Shown: one piece after another, positions 1-5,198 of the stretch
Position numbering within the stretch: position 1 is the first letter of the stretch
How the letters are laid out: every line of letters starts with the position of its first letter
DNA from: Pyrinomonadaceae bacterium
GTDB lineage: Bacteria; Acidobacteriota; Blastocatellia; Pyrinomonadales; Pyrinomonadaceae
Assembly (NCBI GenBank): GCA_013813825.1
Contig: JACCRA010000400.1
Coordinates: 1 to 5,198, forward strand
Length of the DNA: 5,198 nucleotides
Direction of reading: 5' to 3'
The notes under the pieces: model-generated
Database searches by the model: none
What the model saw: only the letters and a program-made list of their open reading frames with translations
What the model was told of the DNA's origin: nothing
Program-made: the position numbers and the translations under genes

Positions 1-373
1 CGTGATCGTAGCCGCACAGGTGCAGCAGGCCGTGTAAGATCAACTGCTTCACTTCCTGCTCGAAGCTCAAATTGTTCTCGACAGCCTGCGCCTCGGCGCG
101 CTCGATTGAGATCACCACGTCTCCTAAACTATCGTCCGCCGCCCCCTCAAACTCAACCGGCCCGGCCGGGAAAGACAGCACGTCAGTCGTTCCCCGACGC
201 CCGCGAAAACGCCGATTCAAATCACGCATCACGCGATCAGACACGAAGGCGACAGTCGCCCCCCGCTGCCTTTCTTGTTTGCCGCCGATAACGCGCAACG
301 CCCGCTCCGCGAACTCACGCCAGCCGTCCACATCCAACGCGCGCCGCCGCTGCCTGTTGACCACCTCGATCAT
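1..373 (-). CDS. ybeY: YbeY endoribonuclease, 3' end outside window
   Basis: YbeY is a zinc-dependent endoribonuclease of the cytoplasm needed for 16S rRNA 3'-end maturation and ribosome quality control. The 124 codons visible read MIEVVNRQRRR at the N terminus, a usual YbeY opening. They continue with the conserved RGRRGTTDVLSFP block (about residues 57-69) and GDVVIS (84-89), and finish on the signature zinc motif HGLLHLCGYDH (114-124), with ligands His114, His118 and His124. The family is usually about 150-180 residues, so roughly 25-55 residues lie beyond the window edge. The ATG at 373-371 is chosen because the family N terminus begins there; no good Shine-Dalgarno is visible. It follows phoH on the same strand, the conserved pairing, but a 179-residue gene now separates them by about 745 bp. 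Identification is secure from the metal motif. Confidence 0.96.
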   Translation of the reverse strand, partial: MIEVVNRQRRRALDVDGWREFAERALRVIGGKQERQRGATVAFVSDRVMRDLNRRFRGRRGTTDVLSFPAGPVEFEGAADDSLGDVVISIERAEAQAVENNLSFEQEVKQLILHGLLHLCGYDH

Positions 374-375
374 AC

Positions 376-396
376 GCGACAAGTGACAAGTGACAG
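376..396 (-). repeat. Heptamer tandem repeat, three units (YTGTCAC type)
   Basis: Read on the minus strand this is CTGTCAC-TTGTCAC-TTGTCGC, three 7-bp units ending 2 bp before the ybeY ATG. A second three-unit array of the same heptamer lies at 1094-1114 in the opposite orientation. Short heptamer arrays of this sort occur in intergenic DNA of several phyla; no function is known to me. Confidence 0.75.
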
Positions 397-399
397 CCG

Positions 400-498
400 G
401 GACAACGCCATGCCGCCGACCGCGAATAGCGGTGCTTTCATGCGCGAGACTTGGATGGATTCGGCGTTGCGCGCGGCGGTTGATGGCGGGCGTTAGAC
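400..498 (-). repeat. attC-like imperfect inverted repeat (candidate)
   Basis: On the minus strand this 99-nt stretch starts 6 nt after the stop codon of the hypothetical gene with GTCTAAC (498-492), a match to the integron R'' consensus RYYYAAC. It ends with GTTGTCC (406-400), where only the essential GTT of GTTRRRY is kept. Between them the arms show broken complementarity: AACGCC with GGCGTT, a further GCC with GGC, then ACCGC with GCGGT. Length is within the usual attC range. The trailing core is degenerate, and part of the inner arm (ACCGC at 419-423, GCGGT at 429-433) can also form a small local hairpin. A covariance-model attC search would decide; call it tentative. Confidence 0.35.
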
Positions 499-1081
499 AG
501 CGCCTTACAACTTCTTTTCAACCTTTGCTAGAGGAAAGTCATGACTGAATTTAATGAAGTATTTTCTGAAACGATCTTCCTCTACAGTCCACGCGCGCCC
601 GAACTTCTCCCTATCCCTATCGGCGCGCTCGGCATACCGAAACACGACCGTCCAGAATGTACTCTCACCCTTTTTCTTCAAGATGATGCCATATGCTTTA
701 CCCTCTAAAGTCTCACGCCGCTGCTCCCAAATTTTATTTAAGTCATCGTGATTTTCACCGGATTCGAAGTATATACGACCCATACCCCCACACCCCTGAT
801 GAGTGTAGCCGTTCCAGCAAACGAAGTGTTCCGCCTCTGCGACAATCTCCGACTCTTTCGGATTCAGATTTCGTGGCGCGCCTTTCGCATTTGAAAGCTC
901 AGGTGGTGACATGGCGGGTGCTTCTACGGTGATTGCCTTCGTCTCACTTCCAAGCGGCTGAATATAGCTGGACAGATGAGCGGCAATGATTCCAAGCAGG
1001 AATGCAATAAGTGCAACTGTAAGATGACCAATGAACCGTTTCATATCTTCTCTTCAACTCTCTTCAGCGAAAGCTGTCTAA
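406..1081 (-). mobile_element. Candidate solitary gene cassette between phoH and ybeY
   Basis: A single low-G+C gene is enclosed by GTTAGAC (1082-1076, minus strand; fits GTTRRRY) on its upstream side and GTCTAAC (498-492; fits RYYYAAC) just after its stop. The two are part of a perfect 10-bp inverted repeat, GTTAGACAGC / GCTGTCTAAC. In integron cassettes the leading core and the cassette's own attC R'' are complementary in exactly this way. The span of about 676 bp with one promoterless gene is typical in size. No integrase or second cassette is visible, so this would be a lone insertion. The alternative is a chance 10-bp repeat around an ordinary inserted gene. Confidence 0.33.
505..1044 (-). 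CDS. Membrane-anchored hypothetical protein with NGYT motif
   Basis: I cannot assign a function. The 179-residue product starts MKRF and has one hydrophobic segment (about residues 8-24) that would be an uncleaved anchor or signal peptide, so the rest is probably outside the cytoplasm. A Pro/Ala-rich linker follows (about 37-62). The folded part contains AEHFVCWNGYTHQGCGG (71-87), RRETLEGKAYGI (109-120) and WTVVFRY (131-137), then GRAWTVEEDRFR (149-160). From memory, this order of FVxxNGYT, RR.TLE.KAYG and WTVxFRY recurs in small hypothetical proteins of Acidobacteriota and others, but I could not check it. The ATG at 1044 follows a purine-rich GAAGAGAAG stretch. The gene is about 49% G+C against 57-62% next door, which fits horizontal gain. 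It is co-oriented with phoH (74 bp upstream) and ybeY (131 bp downstream), so it may be read through from phoH. Confidence 0.8.
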   Translation of the reverse strand: MKRFIGHLTVALIAFLLGIIAAHLSSYIQPLGSETKAITVEAPAMSPPELSNAKGAPRNLNPKESEIVAEAEHFVCWNGYTHQGCGGMGRIYFESGENHDDLNKIWEQRRETLEGKAYGIILKKKGESTFWTVVFRYAERADRDREKFGRAWTVEEDRFRKYFIKFSHDFPLAKVEKKL

Positions 1082-1093
1082 CAAATCTTCAAC

Positions 1094-1114
1094 TTGTCAC
1101 TCGTCACCCGTCAC
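1094..1114 (+). repeat. Heptamer tandem repeat, three units (YYGTCAC type)
   Basis: The plus strand reads TTGTCAC-TCGTCAC-CCGTCAC, three 7-bp units lying 4 bp past the phoH stop codon. It is the inverted partner of the array at 376-396. On the phoH coding strand the two arrays could pair over 19 bp if G-T/G-U wobbles are allowed. Confidence 0.75.
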
Positions 1115-1118
1115 TGCT

Positions 1119-3374
1119 TTATAAATTGCTCTTACTCGTATGCTGCTCATATGCCCTGATGATCAACTGGACGAGGCGGTGGCGGACAACGTCCTTGTCG
1201 GTGAAATAGACAAACTCGATGCCCTCGACGCCGGCGAGGACGCGCTCGGCCTCGATCAGTCCGCTGCGTTTTCCCGTCGGGAGATCGATCTGCGTCACGT
1301 CGCCGGTGATCACAGCCTTTGAGCCAAAGCCGATGCGCGTCAGAAACATTTTCATCTGCTCGCTCGTCGTGTTCTGCGCCTCGTCCAAAATGATGAACGC
1401 ATCTTGCAGCGTCCTTCCACGCATGAATGCTAGCGGCGCGACTTCGATGACGCGCTTCTCTAGCATCTTCGTCACCCGCTCGGCGTCGATCAGATCGAAC
1501 AGCGCGTCGTAGAGCGGGCGCAAATAAGGATCGACTTTGTCCTGCAAGTCGCCCGGCAGGAACCCCAGTTTCTCGCCCGCCTCGACGGCTGGACGCGCCA
1601 GCACGATGCGGCTCACTTGCTTTTGCATCAAAGCTTGCACGGCCATTGCGACGCCAAGATAGGTGTTGTGATTGACGAAGCCGTTGGCGATGAACGAATG
1701 CGTGCCCGGCACTGTTAGATCATAAACCCGCTCCCGCGAAGGCTTAAGATCGATGATCTCAACGAACAATAAATGCCGGTCGTGCAACTCGCGCAAATGA
1801 GACAACGAATCGTTGCGAACATCGTGCGTGTGAAGAATTTGGATGAGTTGCCCTAGCTTGGCGTAACTCGGTCGGCGGTCTCCACGCCGGTAATCGGCGA
1901 AGAGTTGATGCTCCGCCCGCGTGAAGACGGTGCCGCGCAGAGCGGCGCTGAGGTGCGCGCCCAAGTGCGGCAGAACGTCGATGTTCGGGTTGGCGCGTTT
2001 CGTCAACCGCCGGATGCGCTTACGCTCCAACGCGAAGCCGATCAACTCATGAAACCGCTCGGCTTCGGCCCCAGCCATCGTCAGCAAATGTGAGACGTGC
2101 GGCTGGCCCTGATAGCGACCCCGTTTGATTGCCCTCGCCGCAACGATTCCGAAATTAAGCAGCACGATTTGCGCCTGCTTGATCAGCTTTTCGGAGACGG
2201 ACGACAGTGATACAACGCCGTCGCGCTTCTCAACCGTTCCATCCGCGTCAAATAATCCGCGCAGATACGAGGCGACGATTGTCTCAGGCGCGCACAAGAT
2301 GGAACGCGGGATGCGCTTCGTTCCAGCCTTGCCCATCGAGAGGCCGAGATGCGCTAGAAGTTGATACAGTCGCGAACTGGCGATGATGTGATCGTAGCGA
2401 CGATCACCACCGTTGCGGAAGGCGTGGAGACCGAGGCGCGACGCCATTTCGTGAAAAGCTGAGACGATTGAGGCGTCAGCCGACGAAAGGATGACCCGGT
2501 TACGAAAGGTCAAACAGCCGTCGCCGGTCAGCACGCCCATCATGTAAGCGAACGGTTCGTCAATGCGATCTAAACCGACTGGCTTCGACGAGCGATCCGC
2601 CGGACCGTTAGGCTGATATTTGAAGGCGACGGAAGAATCCTGACCGAACATGCGCTGGCCGCGCTGCAAAGCCAAGACATCTCCGCGCCGCAATTGTTCG
2701 GCCGGTCGCCACTTGAGCGCACCATCAGCATTCAGCACAAGCAGCGGGTGTTCCGGTGTCGTCTCAATGCTAAAGCCGAAGCGAGTTGTCACACGCAACG
2801 TGTCGCTCTCGCCGCCGCTGTAAATATGCGAGGCAGCCTCAACGCCGGCTAAACCACTAACGGCAATATCAGTCGTGACATACTTGTCATCCCCGACGCC
2901 TGCGCCGAGCGTTTCGATCTCGATCATTCCGCGACCCGTCAACACCAGCGAGTCGCCGGCAATACACTTGCCCGTGCCGGCGACGCCTACTCCAAAAACC
3001 ACATCGCTATTCTGGATGGCCTCGATGTAGCGGCGTTGGTTGGCGGACTTGGGCGCGACCTGTTTTTTGCCGGCGGGGTTGAAGCGAGCTTTGGTGAAGT
3101 AGTCGCGTAAGCTATAGGCGCGGTCTTCGGCGATCTGGGCGAAGGCTTCGCGGAGTTCGCGGTCGGTGAAGGTTTTGCCTTCGGCGAAGAGTTGGGCGAA
3201 GTCTTCGAGGATGCGCTCGACCGTCTCGACATCTTTCGGATCGCCGTCAACGCTCAGGTCTTGGCCGCGCGCGTTGATTCGCACGTCGAGCAGGGATTCC
3301 AGATGTTTGATGTTCTGGTCGTGGACGCCAAAGAGCGTCTCAATTCCACGGGGCGGCAGTTCGATCTTTTTCAA
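1119..3374 (-). CDS. phoH: PhoH-family ATPase precursor interrupted by an intein
   Basis: This is a PhoH/YbeZ-type cytoplasmic P-loop ATPase, a partner of YbeY in ribosome and RNA metabolism. The precursor is 751 residues; removing the 434-residue intein (137-570) leaves 317 residues, normal for the family. The N-terminal part (about 1-60) is the usual PhoH N-domain. Walker A is VAGTGK at 131-136, completed by Thr571 after splicing. The C-extein then gives [18 protein letters not shown] (594-611), Walker B IILDEAQN (661-668), [18 protein letters not shown] (688-705) and the RHRLVQ block (731-736). The predicted start is TTG at 3374-3372. Upstream in frame there is only a CTG before a TGA, and no ATG or GTG occurs early in the N-extein. 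A strong AAGGAG lies 14 nt upstream, a longish spacing. The ordinary Pro in GPAGTGKT is Val here. The gene heads the run phoH, hypothetical, ybeY. Confidence 0.97.
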   Translation of the reverse strand: MKKIELPPRGIETLFGVHDQNIKHLESLLDVRINARGQDLSVDGDPKDVETVERILEDFAQLFAEGKTFTDRELREAFAQIAEDRAYSLRDYFTKARFNPAGKKQVAPKSANQRRYIEAIQNSDVVFGVGVAGTGKCIAGDSLVLTGRGMIEIETLGAGVGDDKYVTTDIAVSGLAGVEAASHIYSGGESDTLRVTTRFGFSIETTPEHPLLVLNADGALKWRPAEQLRRGDVLALQRGQRMFGQDSSVAFKYQPNGPADRSSKPVGLDRIDEPFAYMMGVLTGDGCLTFRNRVILSSADASIVSAFHEMASRLGLHAFRNGGDRRYDHIIASSRLYQLLAHLGLSMGKAGTKRIPRSILCAPETIVASYLRGLFDADGTVEKRDGVVSLSSVSEKLIKQAQIVLLNFGIVAARAIKRGRYQGQPHVSHLLTMAGAEAERFHELIGFALERKRIRRLTKRANPNIDVLPHLGAHLSAALRGTVFTRAEHQLFADYRRGDRRPSYAKLGQLIQILHTHDVRNDSLSHLRELHDRHLLFVEIIDLKPSRERVYDLTVPGTHSFIANGFVNHNTYLGVAMAVQALMQKQVSRIVLARPAVEAGEKLGFLPGDLQDKVDPYLRPLYDALFDLIDAERVTKMLEKRVIEVAPLAFMRGRTLQDAFIILDEAQNTTSEQMKMFLTRIGFGSKAVITGDVTQIDLPTGKRSGLIEAERVLAGVEGIEFVYFTDKDVVRHRLVQLIIRAYEQHTSKSNL
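1665..2966 (-). other. PhoH intein with LAGLIDADG homing endonuclease
   Basis: This segment encodes a 434-residue in-frame intein (numbered from its Cys1). Block A is CIAGDSLVL with nucleophile Cys1. Block B has the TxxH motif TPEH (70-73), followed by the usual W...L..GD block (86-96). The endonuclease carries two dodecapeptides, [10 protein letters not shown] (141-150, acidic Asp149) and [10 protein letters not shown] (234-243, acidic Asp242), with the block D lysine region KRIP at 217-220. Block F is [17 protein letters not shown] (413-429) and block G ends VNHN with penultimate His433 and Asn434; the +1 residue is Thr. Every residue needed for class 1 splicing is present. It splits GxxGxGK from T in the P-loop, so the unspliced protein should be inactive. 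Sampled G+C is about 53%, lower than the exteins (about 59%). Splice boundaries were checked at codon level: AAG|TGT and AAC|ACC. Confidence 0.97.
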
Positions 3375-3388
3375 CAGAGTAAATCAGT

Positions 3389-3394
3389 CTCCTT
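3389..3394 (-). promoter_or_regulatory. Shine-Dalgarno of phoH (AAGGAG)
   Basis: On the minus strand AAGGAG stands 14 nt ahead of the TTG start at 3374. It supports translation starting in this area. The wide spacing, and a CTG one codon upstream of the TTG, leave the exact start slightly open. The SD overlaps the TAA of a 23-codon upstream reading frame (3464-3393). Confidence 0.7.
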
Positions 3395-3476
3395 AACGCA
3401 AGTGCAGGCGGAGAACCGCGGGGGTGGTTAGATTCGGGTGAGTGTCCGGTGATGATGCTCGCATGTTCGGGTTAAA

Positions 3477-3505
3477 ACGCTACTACACGGTTGCGGCCGT
3501 GTCAA
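3477..3505 (-). promoter_or_regulatory. Candidate sigma70 promoter for phoH
   Basis: The minus strand has a perfect -35, TTGACA (3505-3500), then 17 bp, then TAGCGT (3482-3477), which keeps the three most conserved -10 positions (T1, A2, T6). Transcription would begin near 3470, giving a leader of roughly 95 nt. It is back to back with the rpsT promoter. Confidence 0.5.
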
Positions 3506-3547
3506 CGAACCTCGCTTTTCGCGTCGATGCCGGGACGGCGCGCCGCC

Positions 3548-3576
3548 TTGACACGCCTTTTTCCGGTGCCTATACT
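3548..3576 (+). promoter_or_regulatory. Sigma70 promoter of rpsT
   Basis: TTGACA (3548-3553), a 17-bp spacer and TATACT (3571-3576) form a near-consensus housekeeping promoter, as expected for a highly expressed ribosomal protein gene. The start should fall near 3583, giving a leader of about 89 nt before the rpsT ATG at 3672. The rest of the 297-bp gap 3375-3671 holds the phoH promoter and leaders; I see no gene there. Confidence 0.85.
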
Positions 3577-3590
3577 CTGCCCTTTGCGTG

Positions 3591-3624
3591 GCGGCCAAGA
3601 TTTTTCACTGTGTCCTTCGGCCGC
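3591..3624 (+). promoter_or_regulatory. Stem-loop in the rpsT leader
   Basis: GCGGCCAAG (3591-3599) can pair with CTTCGGCCGC (3615-3624) as a 9-bp stem with one bulged C and a 15-nt loop. It sits about 8 nt after the predicted transcription start. bS20 synthesis is autoregulated in Escherichia coli, so a leader structure is plausible as a control element, but no role can be shown from sequence alone. Confidence 0.45.
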
Positions 3625-3671
3625 GATTCATCAGTTGAAAAACAGTTGTTCTACTCTGACGGAGATAAAAG

Positions 3672-3941
3672 ATGCCCAATCATAAATCAGCCGAGAAGCG
3701 GATGCGCCAGAACGAGCGCCGCCGCGCGATCAACCGCGGCAACCGGACCGGGATGCGGACGCAGATCAGGAAATTGCGTGCCGCGCTCACGGCGGGCGAC
3801 GGCGGCGCGATTCAAGATGTGCTCGCCAGCACCGTGTCGATGATCGATAAGTCGGTGCAGAAAGGCGTGCTGCATCGCAACGCCGCGGCGCGCTATAAAT
3901 CGCGGCTGACGGCGCGCGTTAATCAGATGGCCGCCAAGTAA
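3672..3941 (+). CDS. rpsT: 30S ribosomal protein bS20
   Basis: bS20 is a primary 16S rRNA binding protein of the small subunit, needed early in 30S assembly. The 89-residue product begins MPNHKSAEKRMRQNERRRA, the standard S20 N terminus. It stays highly basic, with the family's helical-bundle pattern and the conserved C-terminal part VLHRNAAARYKSRLTARVN (66-84). Length is normal for the family (about 85-90). The ATG at 3672 has GGAG at 3661-3664 with a 7-nt spacer. It has its own strong promoter (3548-3576) and is followed by a strong terminator (3968-4018), so it is probably mainly monocistronic. rpsT commonly lies close to holA, which is also found here, although on the opposite strand and separated by one gene. 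Confidence 0.98.
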   Translation: MPNHKSAEKRMRQNERRRAINRGNRTGMRTQIRKLRAALTAGDGGAIQDVLASTVSMIDKSVQKGVLHRNAAARYKSRLTARVNQMAAK

Positions 3942-3967
3942 AACCGGCCTAAAGAAATAGTTTTATG

Positions 3968-4018
3968 AGACAGCGGGGCGGATCGTGAATGTGCGATCCG
4001 CCCCGCTGTCTTTCTTTT
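3968..4018 (+). terminator. Rho-independent terminator of rpsT
   Basis: An 18-bp perfect stem (3968-3985 with 3994-4011), G+C-rich and closed by an 8-nt loop, runs into a T-rich tail (tttctttt, 4011-4018). It lies 27 nt after the rpsT stop codon. The stem is unusually long for a simple terminator. Confidence 0.92.
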
Positions 4019-4045
4019 GCCCGTCGTGGAAGGAGAGGCGCGAAG

Positions 4046-4465
4046 ATGGAAGCCGGGATTGCTTACCGCACCGACGCGGAAGTGGCGGAAGTGGCGCGGA
4101 AATTCGAGACGTGCGCCCTTCTTCCGCAAGACTTTGACCATCGCGCGCACCTGACGGTCGCGCTCTACTACCTCGCCAACTTCCCGGCGGAGATCGCCAC
4201 TGCGCGGATGCGCGAAGGACTCCGGCGCTTGATCGCACATTACAAAGACACGGGCTATCACGAGACGATCACACTTTTCTGGCTCAAGCTCGTCCGGCGG
4301 TTTCTTGATGAGAGTGTTGGTGATCAAAGGCTCGCCGACGTGGCGAACGAACTGCTCGAAAAGTTCGGCGGCTCGAAGTTGCTGTTCGAGTATTACAGCC
4401 GCGAGTTGATTCAGACAGAAAAGGCGCGGGCGGAATGGGTCGAGCCTGATTTGAGAAAACTGTAG
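4046..4465 (+). CDS. Conserved hypothetical protein, HxxH and YHET motifs
   Basis: I do not recognise a named family. The 139-residue product is probably cytoplasmic (no signal peptide or membrane segment) and mostly helical. Conspicuous motifs are FDHRAHL (30-36, with HxxH at His32 and His35) and GYHETITLFW (70-79). Both look like conserved, possibly metal- or ligand-binding positions, and the C terminus reads WVEPDLRKL. From memory, small bacterial proteins with this H..HL...GYHET.T pattern exist without a known function. The ATG at 4046 is preferred because AGGAG (4031-4035) precedes it by 10 nt; an in-frame ATG at 3989 falls in the loop of the rpsT terminator. It has no evident promoter of its own and may depend on terminator read-through. 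The TAG stop lies inside the left end of the repeat element at 4461-4586. Confidence 0.85.
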   Translation: MEAGIAYRTDAEVAEVARKFETCALLPQDFDHRAHLTVALYYLANFPAEIATARMREGLRRLIAHYKDTGYHETITLFWLKLVRRFLDESVGDQRLADVANELLEKFGGSKLLFEYYSRELIQTEKARAEWVEPDLRKL

Positions 4466-4586
4466 GGGCTGTGGACAAGTCCGCAGCCCAGATCGGCGTT
4501 TCGCCGATCTCATCAAGGTTGAATGGTTATCATGTTGATTATCGCGCTCGCGCGCGATTGGGCTGGGACAAGCCACAGCCCCTACA
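4461..4586. repeat. 126-bp MITE/REPIN-like inverted-repeat element
   Basis: Perfect 14-bp terminal inverted repeats, TGTAGGGGCTGTGG (4461-4474) and its complement (4573-4586), enclose four local hairpins. These are 4466-4489 (10 bp, one G-T, 4-nt loop), 4490-4510 (perfect 9-bp stem AGATCGGCG with TTT loop), 4541-4558 (7-bp stem ATCGCGC) and 4560-4581 (8 bp with a bulged A). Two similar end hairpins in opposite orientation resemble a REP doublet. A TA at each end (TA-GGGG and CCCC-TA) would also suit the target duplication of an IS630/Tc1-like MITE. It fills the gap between two convergent genes. No transposase is present. Confidence 0.8.
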
Positions 4587-4598
4587 AGGAATTGAGTG

Positions 4599-5198
4599 TC
4601 AGGTCGCTAACTCGCAGACGAGCACTTCGAGTTGGAGGCGTGGCGTGGCCTGCGAAGTTTTGATCGCGAGGTCGGCGGCGGCAATGCGTTGGAGGCGACG
4701 CGCGAGGTCAGCGGCATCGGCGCGGCGGGCGGTGGCGAGGAATTCCTCGCGCTTACTAAAAGGCATCGCCACCAGACGAAAGACTTCCTCCTTCGGCTTG
4801 CCTCCGGCCATCAACTCTTTGGCGAGCGCGAGGCGATGAAAGTTGCCGGCGATGAGGCCGATCAGCATGACTGGCTCCGCGCCGTCGTCGAGCAGGCGAT
4901 GAAGAGTTTGCAACGCCCGCCGCCGGTCGCGCGCGATCAGGTGATCGGTCAACTCGAAGTTCGACAACTCTCGTGAGCGTCCCACGAGGGCGTCAATTAA
5001 GTCCGACGTAATCCGTCCCACCGGCAGTGCGGCGGTCGCGAGTTTGTCCAACTCGTTTGCCAGCCGCCGCGCGCTTGGCCCCACCAGTGCGATGAGCTGG
5101 CCGAGCGTCCGTTCGTCCGCGTCCGCTTGCAGCTTCTTCAGACGCTCTTTCGCCCACGCGATCAACTCCCGATCCGAGAGCGGCGCGAATTCGACGCT
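4599..5198 (-). CDS. holA: DNA polymerase III delta subunit, 5' end outside window
   Basis: HolA (delta) is the clamp-loader subunit that opens the beta sliding clamp at the replication fork. The visible 199 codons form its C-terminal part and are open to the window edge, so the true start is outside; the TTG at 5165 is an internal leucine. Visible family features are FAPLSDRELIAWAKERL at the left of the fragment, then the helical middle region with LVGPSARRLANELDKLA. The C-terminal collar domain follows with ALQTLHRLLDDGAEP, LIGLIAGNFHRLALAKELMAGG and the closing LQLEVLVCEL. The family is normally about 330-350 residues, so roughly 140 N-terminal residues (AAA+ domain, beta-binding element) are missing. 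It converges on the hypothetical gene at 4046-4465, with the repeat element between their stop codons. Confidence 0.93.
   Translation of the reverse strand, partial: SVEFAPLSDRELIAWAKERLKKLQADADERTLGQLIALVGPSARRLANELDKLATAALPVGRITSDLIDALVGRSRELSNFELTDHLIARDRRRALQTLHRLLDDGAEPVMLIGLIAGNFHRLALAKELMAGGKPKEEVFRLVAMPFSKREEFLATARRADAADLARRLQRIAAADLAIKTSQATPRLQLEVLVCELAT

Noticed and set aside
419..433. Small hairpin ACCGC-GAATA-GCGGT as a terminator before ybeY
   Set aside because: The stem is only 5 bp, with no T tract on either strand.
370..441. 23-codon minus-strand frame whose TGA overlaps the ybeY ATG (ATGA)
   Set aside because: The coupling-type overlap is suggestive, but there is no Shine-Dalgarno. 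The peptide is unremarkable and part of it is the heptamer array, so chance is more likely.
3442..3843. 133-codon plus-strand open frame upstream of and overlapping rpsT
   Set aside because: It covers the rpsT promoter and leader and reads rpsT out of frame; the composition is typical of a shadow frame.
3989..4045. N-terminal extension of the hypothetical gene from an ATG at 3989
   Set aside because: That ATG is in the loop of the rpsT terminator and the added residues are Arg/Pro-rich. The ATG at 4046 has AGGAG 10 nt upstream.
3923..4576. 217-codon minus-strand open frame over the hypothetical gene and terminator
   Set aside because: It is antisense to a gene with a good Shine-Dalgarno and conserved-looking motifs. 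Its translation is Arg/Pro-rich low-information sequence and it crosses the rpsT terminator and the repeat element.
4471..4976. Plus-strand open frames opposite holA
   Set aside because: They run antisense to a clearly conserved HolA C-terminal domain and give no recognisable protein.

Overview
Organism: the window is chromosomal DNA of a free-living bacterium. Core genes sampled by eye run at about 57-62% G+C. My best guess is Acidobacteriota (Blastocatellia-like), from the style of the hypothetical proteins, the short heptamer repeats and the GTAGGGGC-ended intergenic repeat. This is a pattern impression, not a computed placement.

Layout: the left two thirds is a minus-strand gene run read from 3374 down to 1. 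It holds phoH, then a 179-residue membrane-anchored hypothetical protein, then ybeY, whose 3' end lies outside the window. PhoH (a P-loop ATPase) and YbeY (a zinc endoribonuclease of 16S rRNA processing and ribosome quality control) are classic operon partners. Two things break up this otherwise ordinary pair. First, phoH carries a 434-residue intein with a two-motif LAGLIDADG homing endonuclease, placed between the Lys and Thr of the Walker A motif. ATPase function therefore depends on protein splicing. Second, a lower-G+C (about 49%) gene lies between phoH and ybeY, bracketed by nested inverted repeats. The inner pair matches integron core-site consensus, so this may be a lone gene cassette; I rate that as tentative.

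Right third: a divergent regulatory region (3375-3671) has a near-ideal sigma70 promoter for rpsT (ribosomal protein bS20) and a weaker one facing phoH. After rpsT comes a strong hairpin terminator, then a conserved hypothetical gene (4046-4465). Its stop codon lies inside the left end of a 126-bp multi-hairpin inverted-repeat element (4461-4586, MITE or REPIN-like). Converging on this element is holA (DNA polymerase III delta subunit), entering from the right edge and lacking its N-terminal part.

Together, phoH, ybeY and rpsT are ribosome-biogenesis genes and holA is a replication gene. The accessory content is the intein, the inserted gene and the structured repeat.
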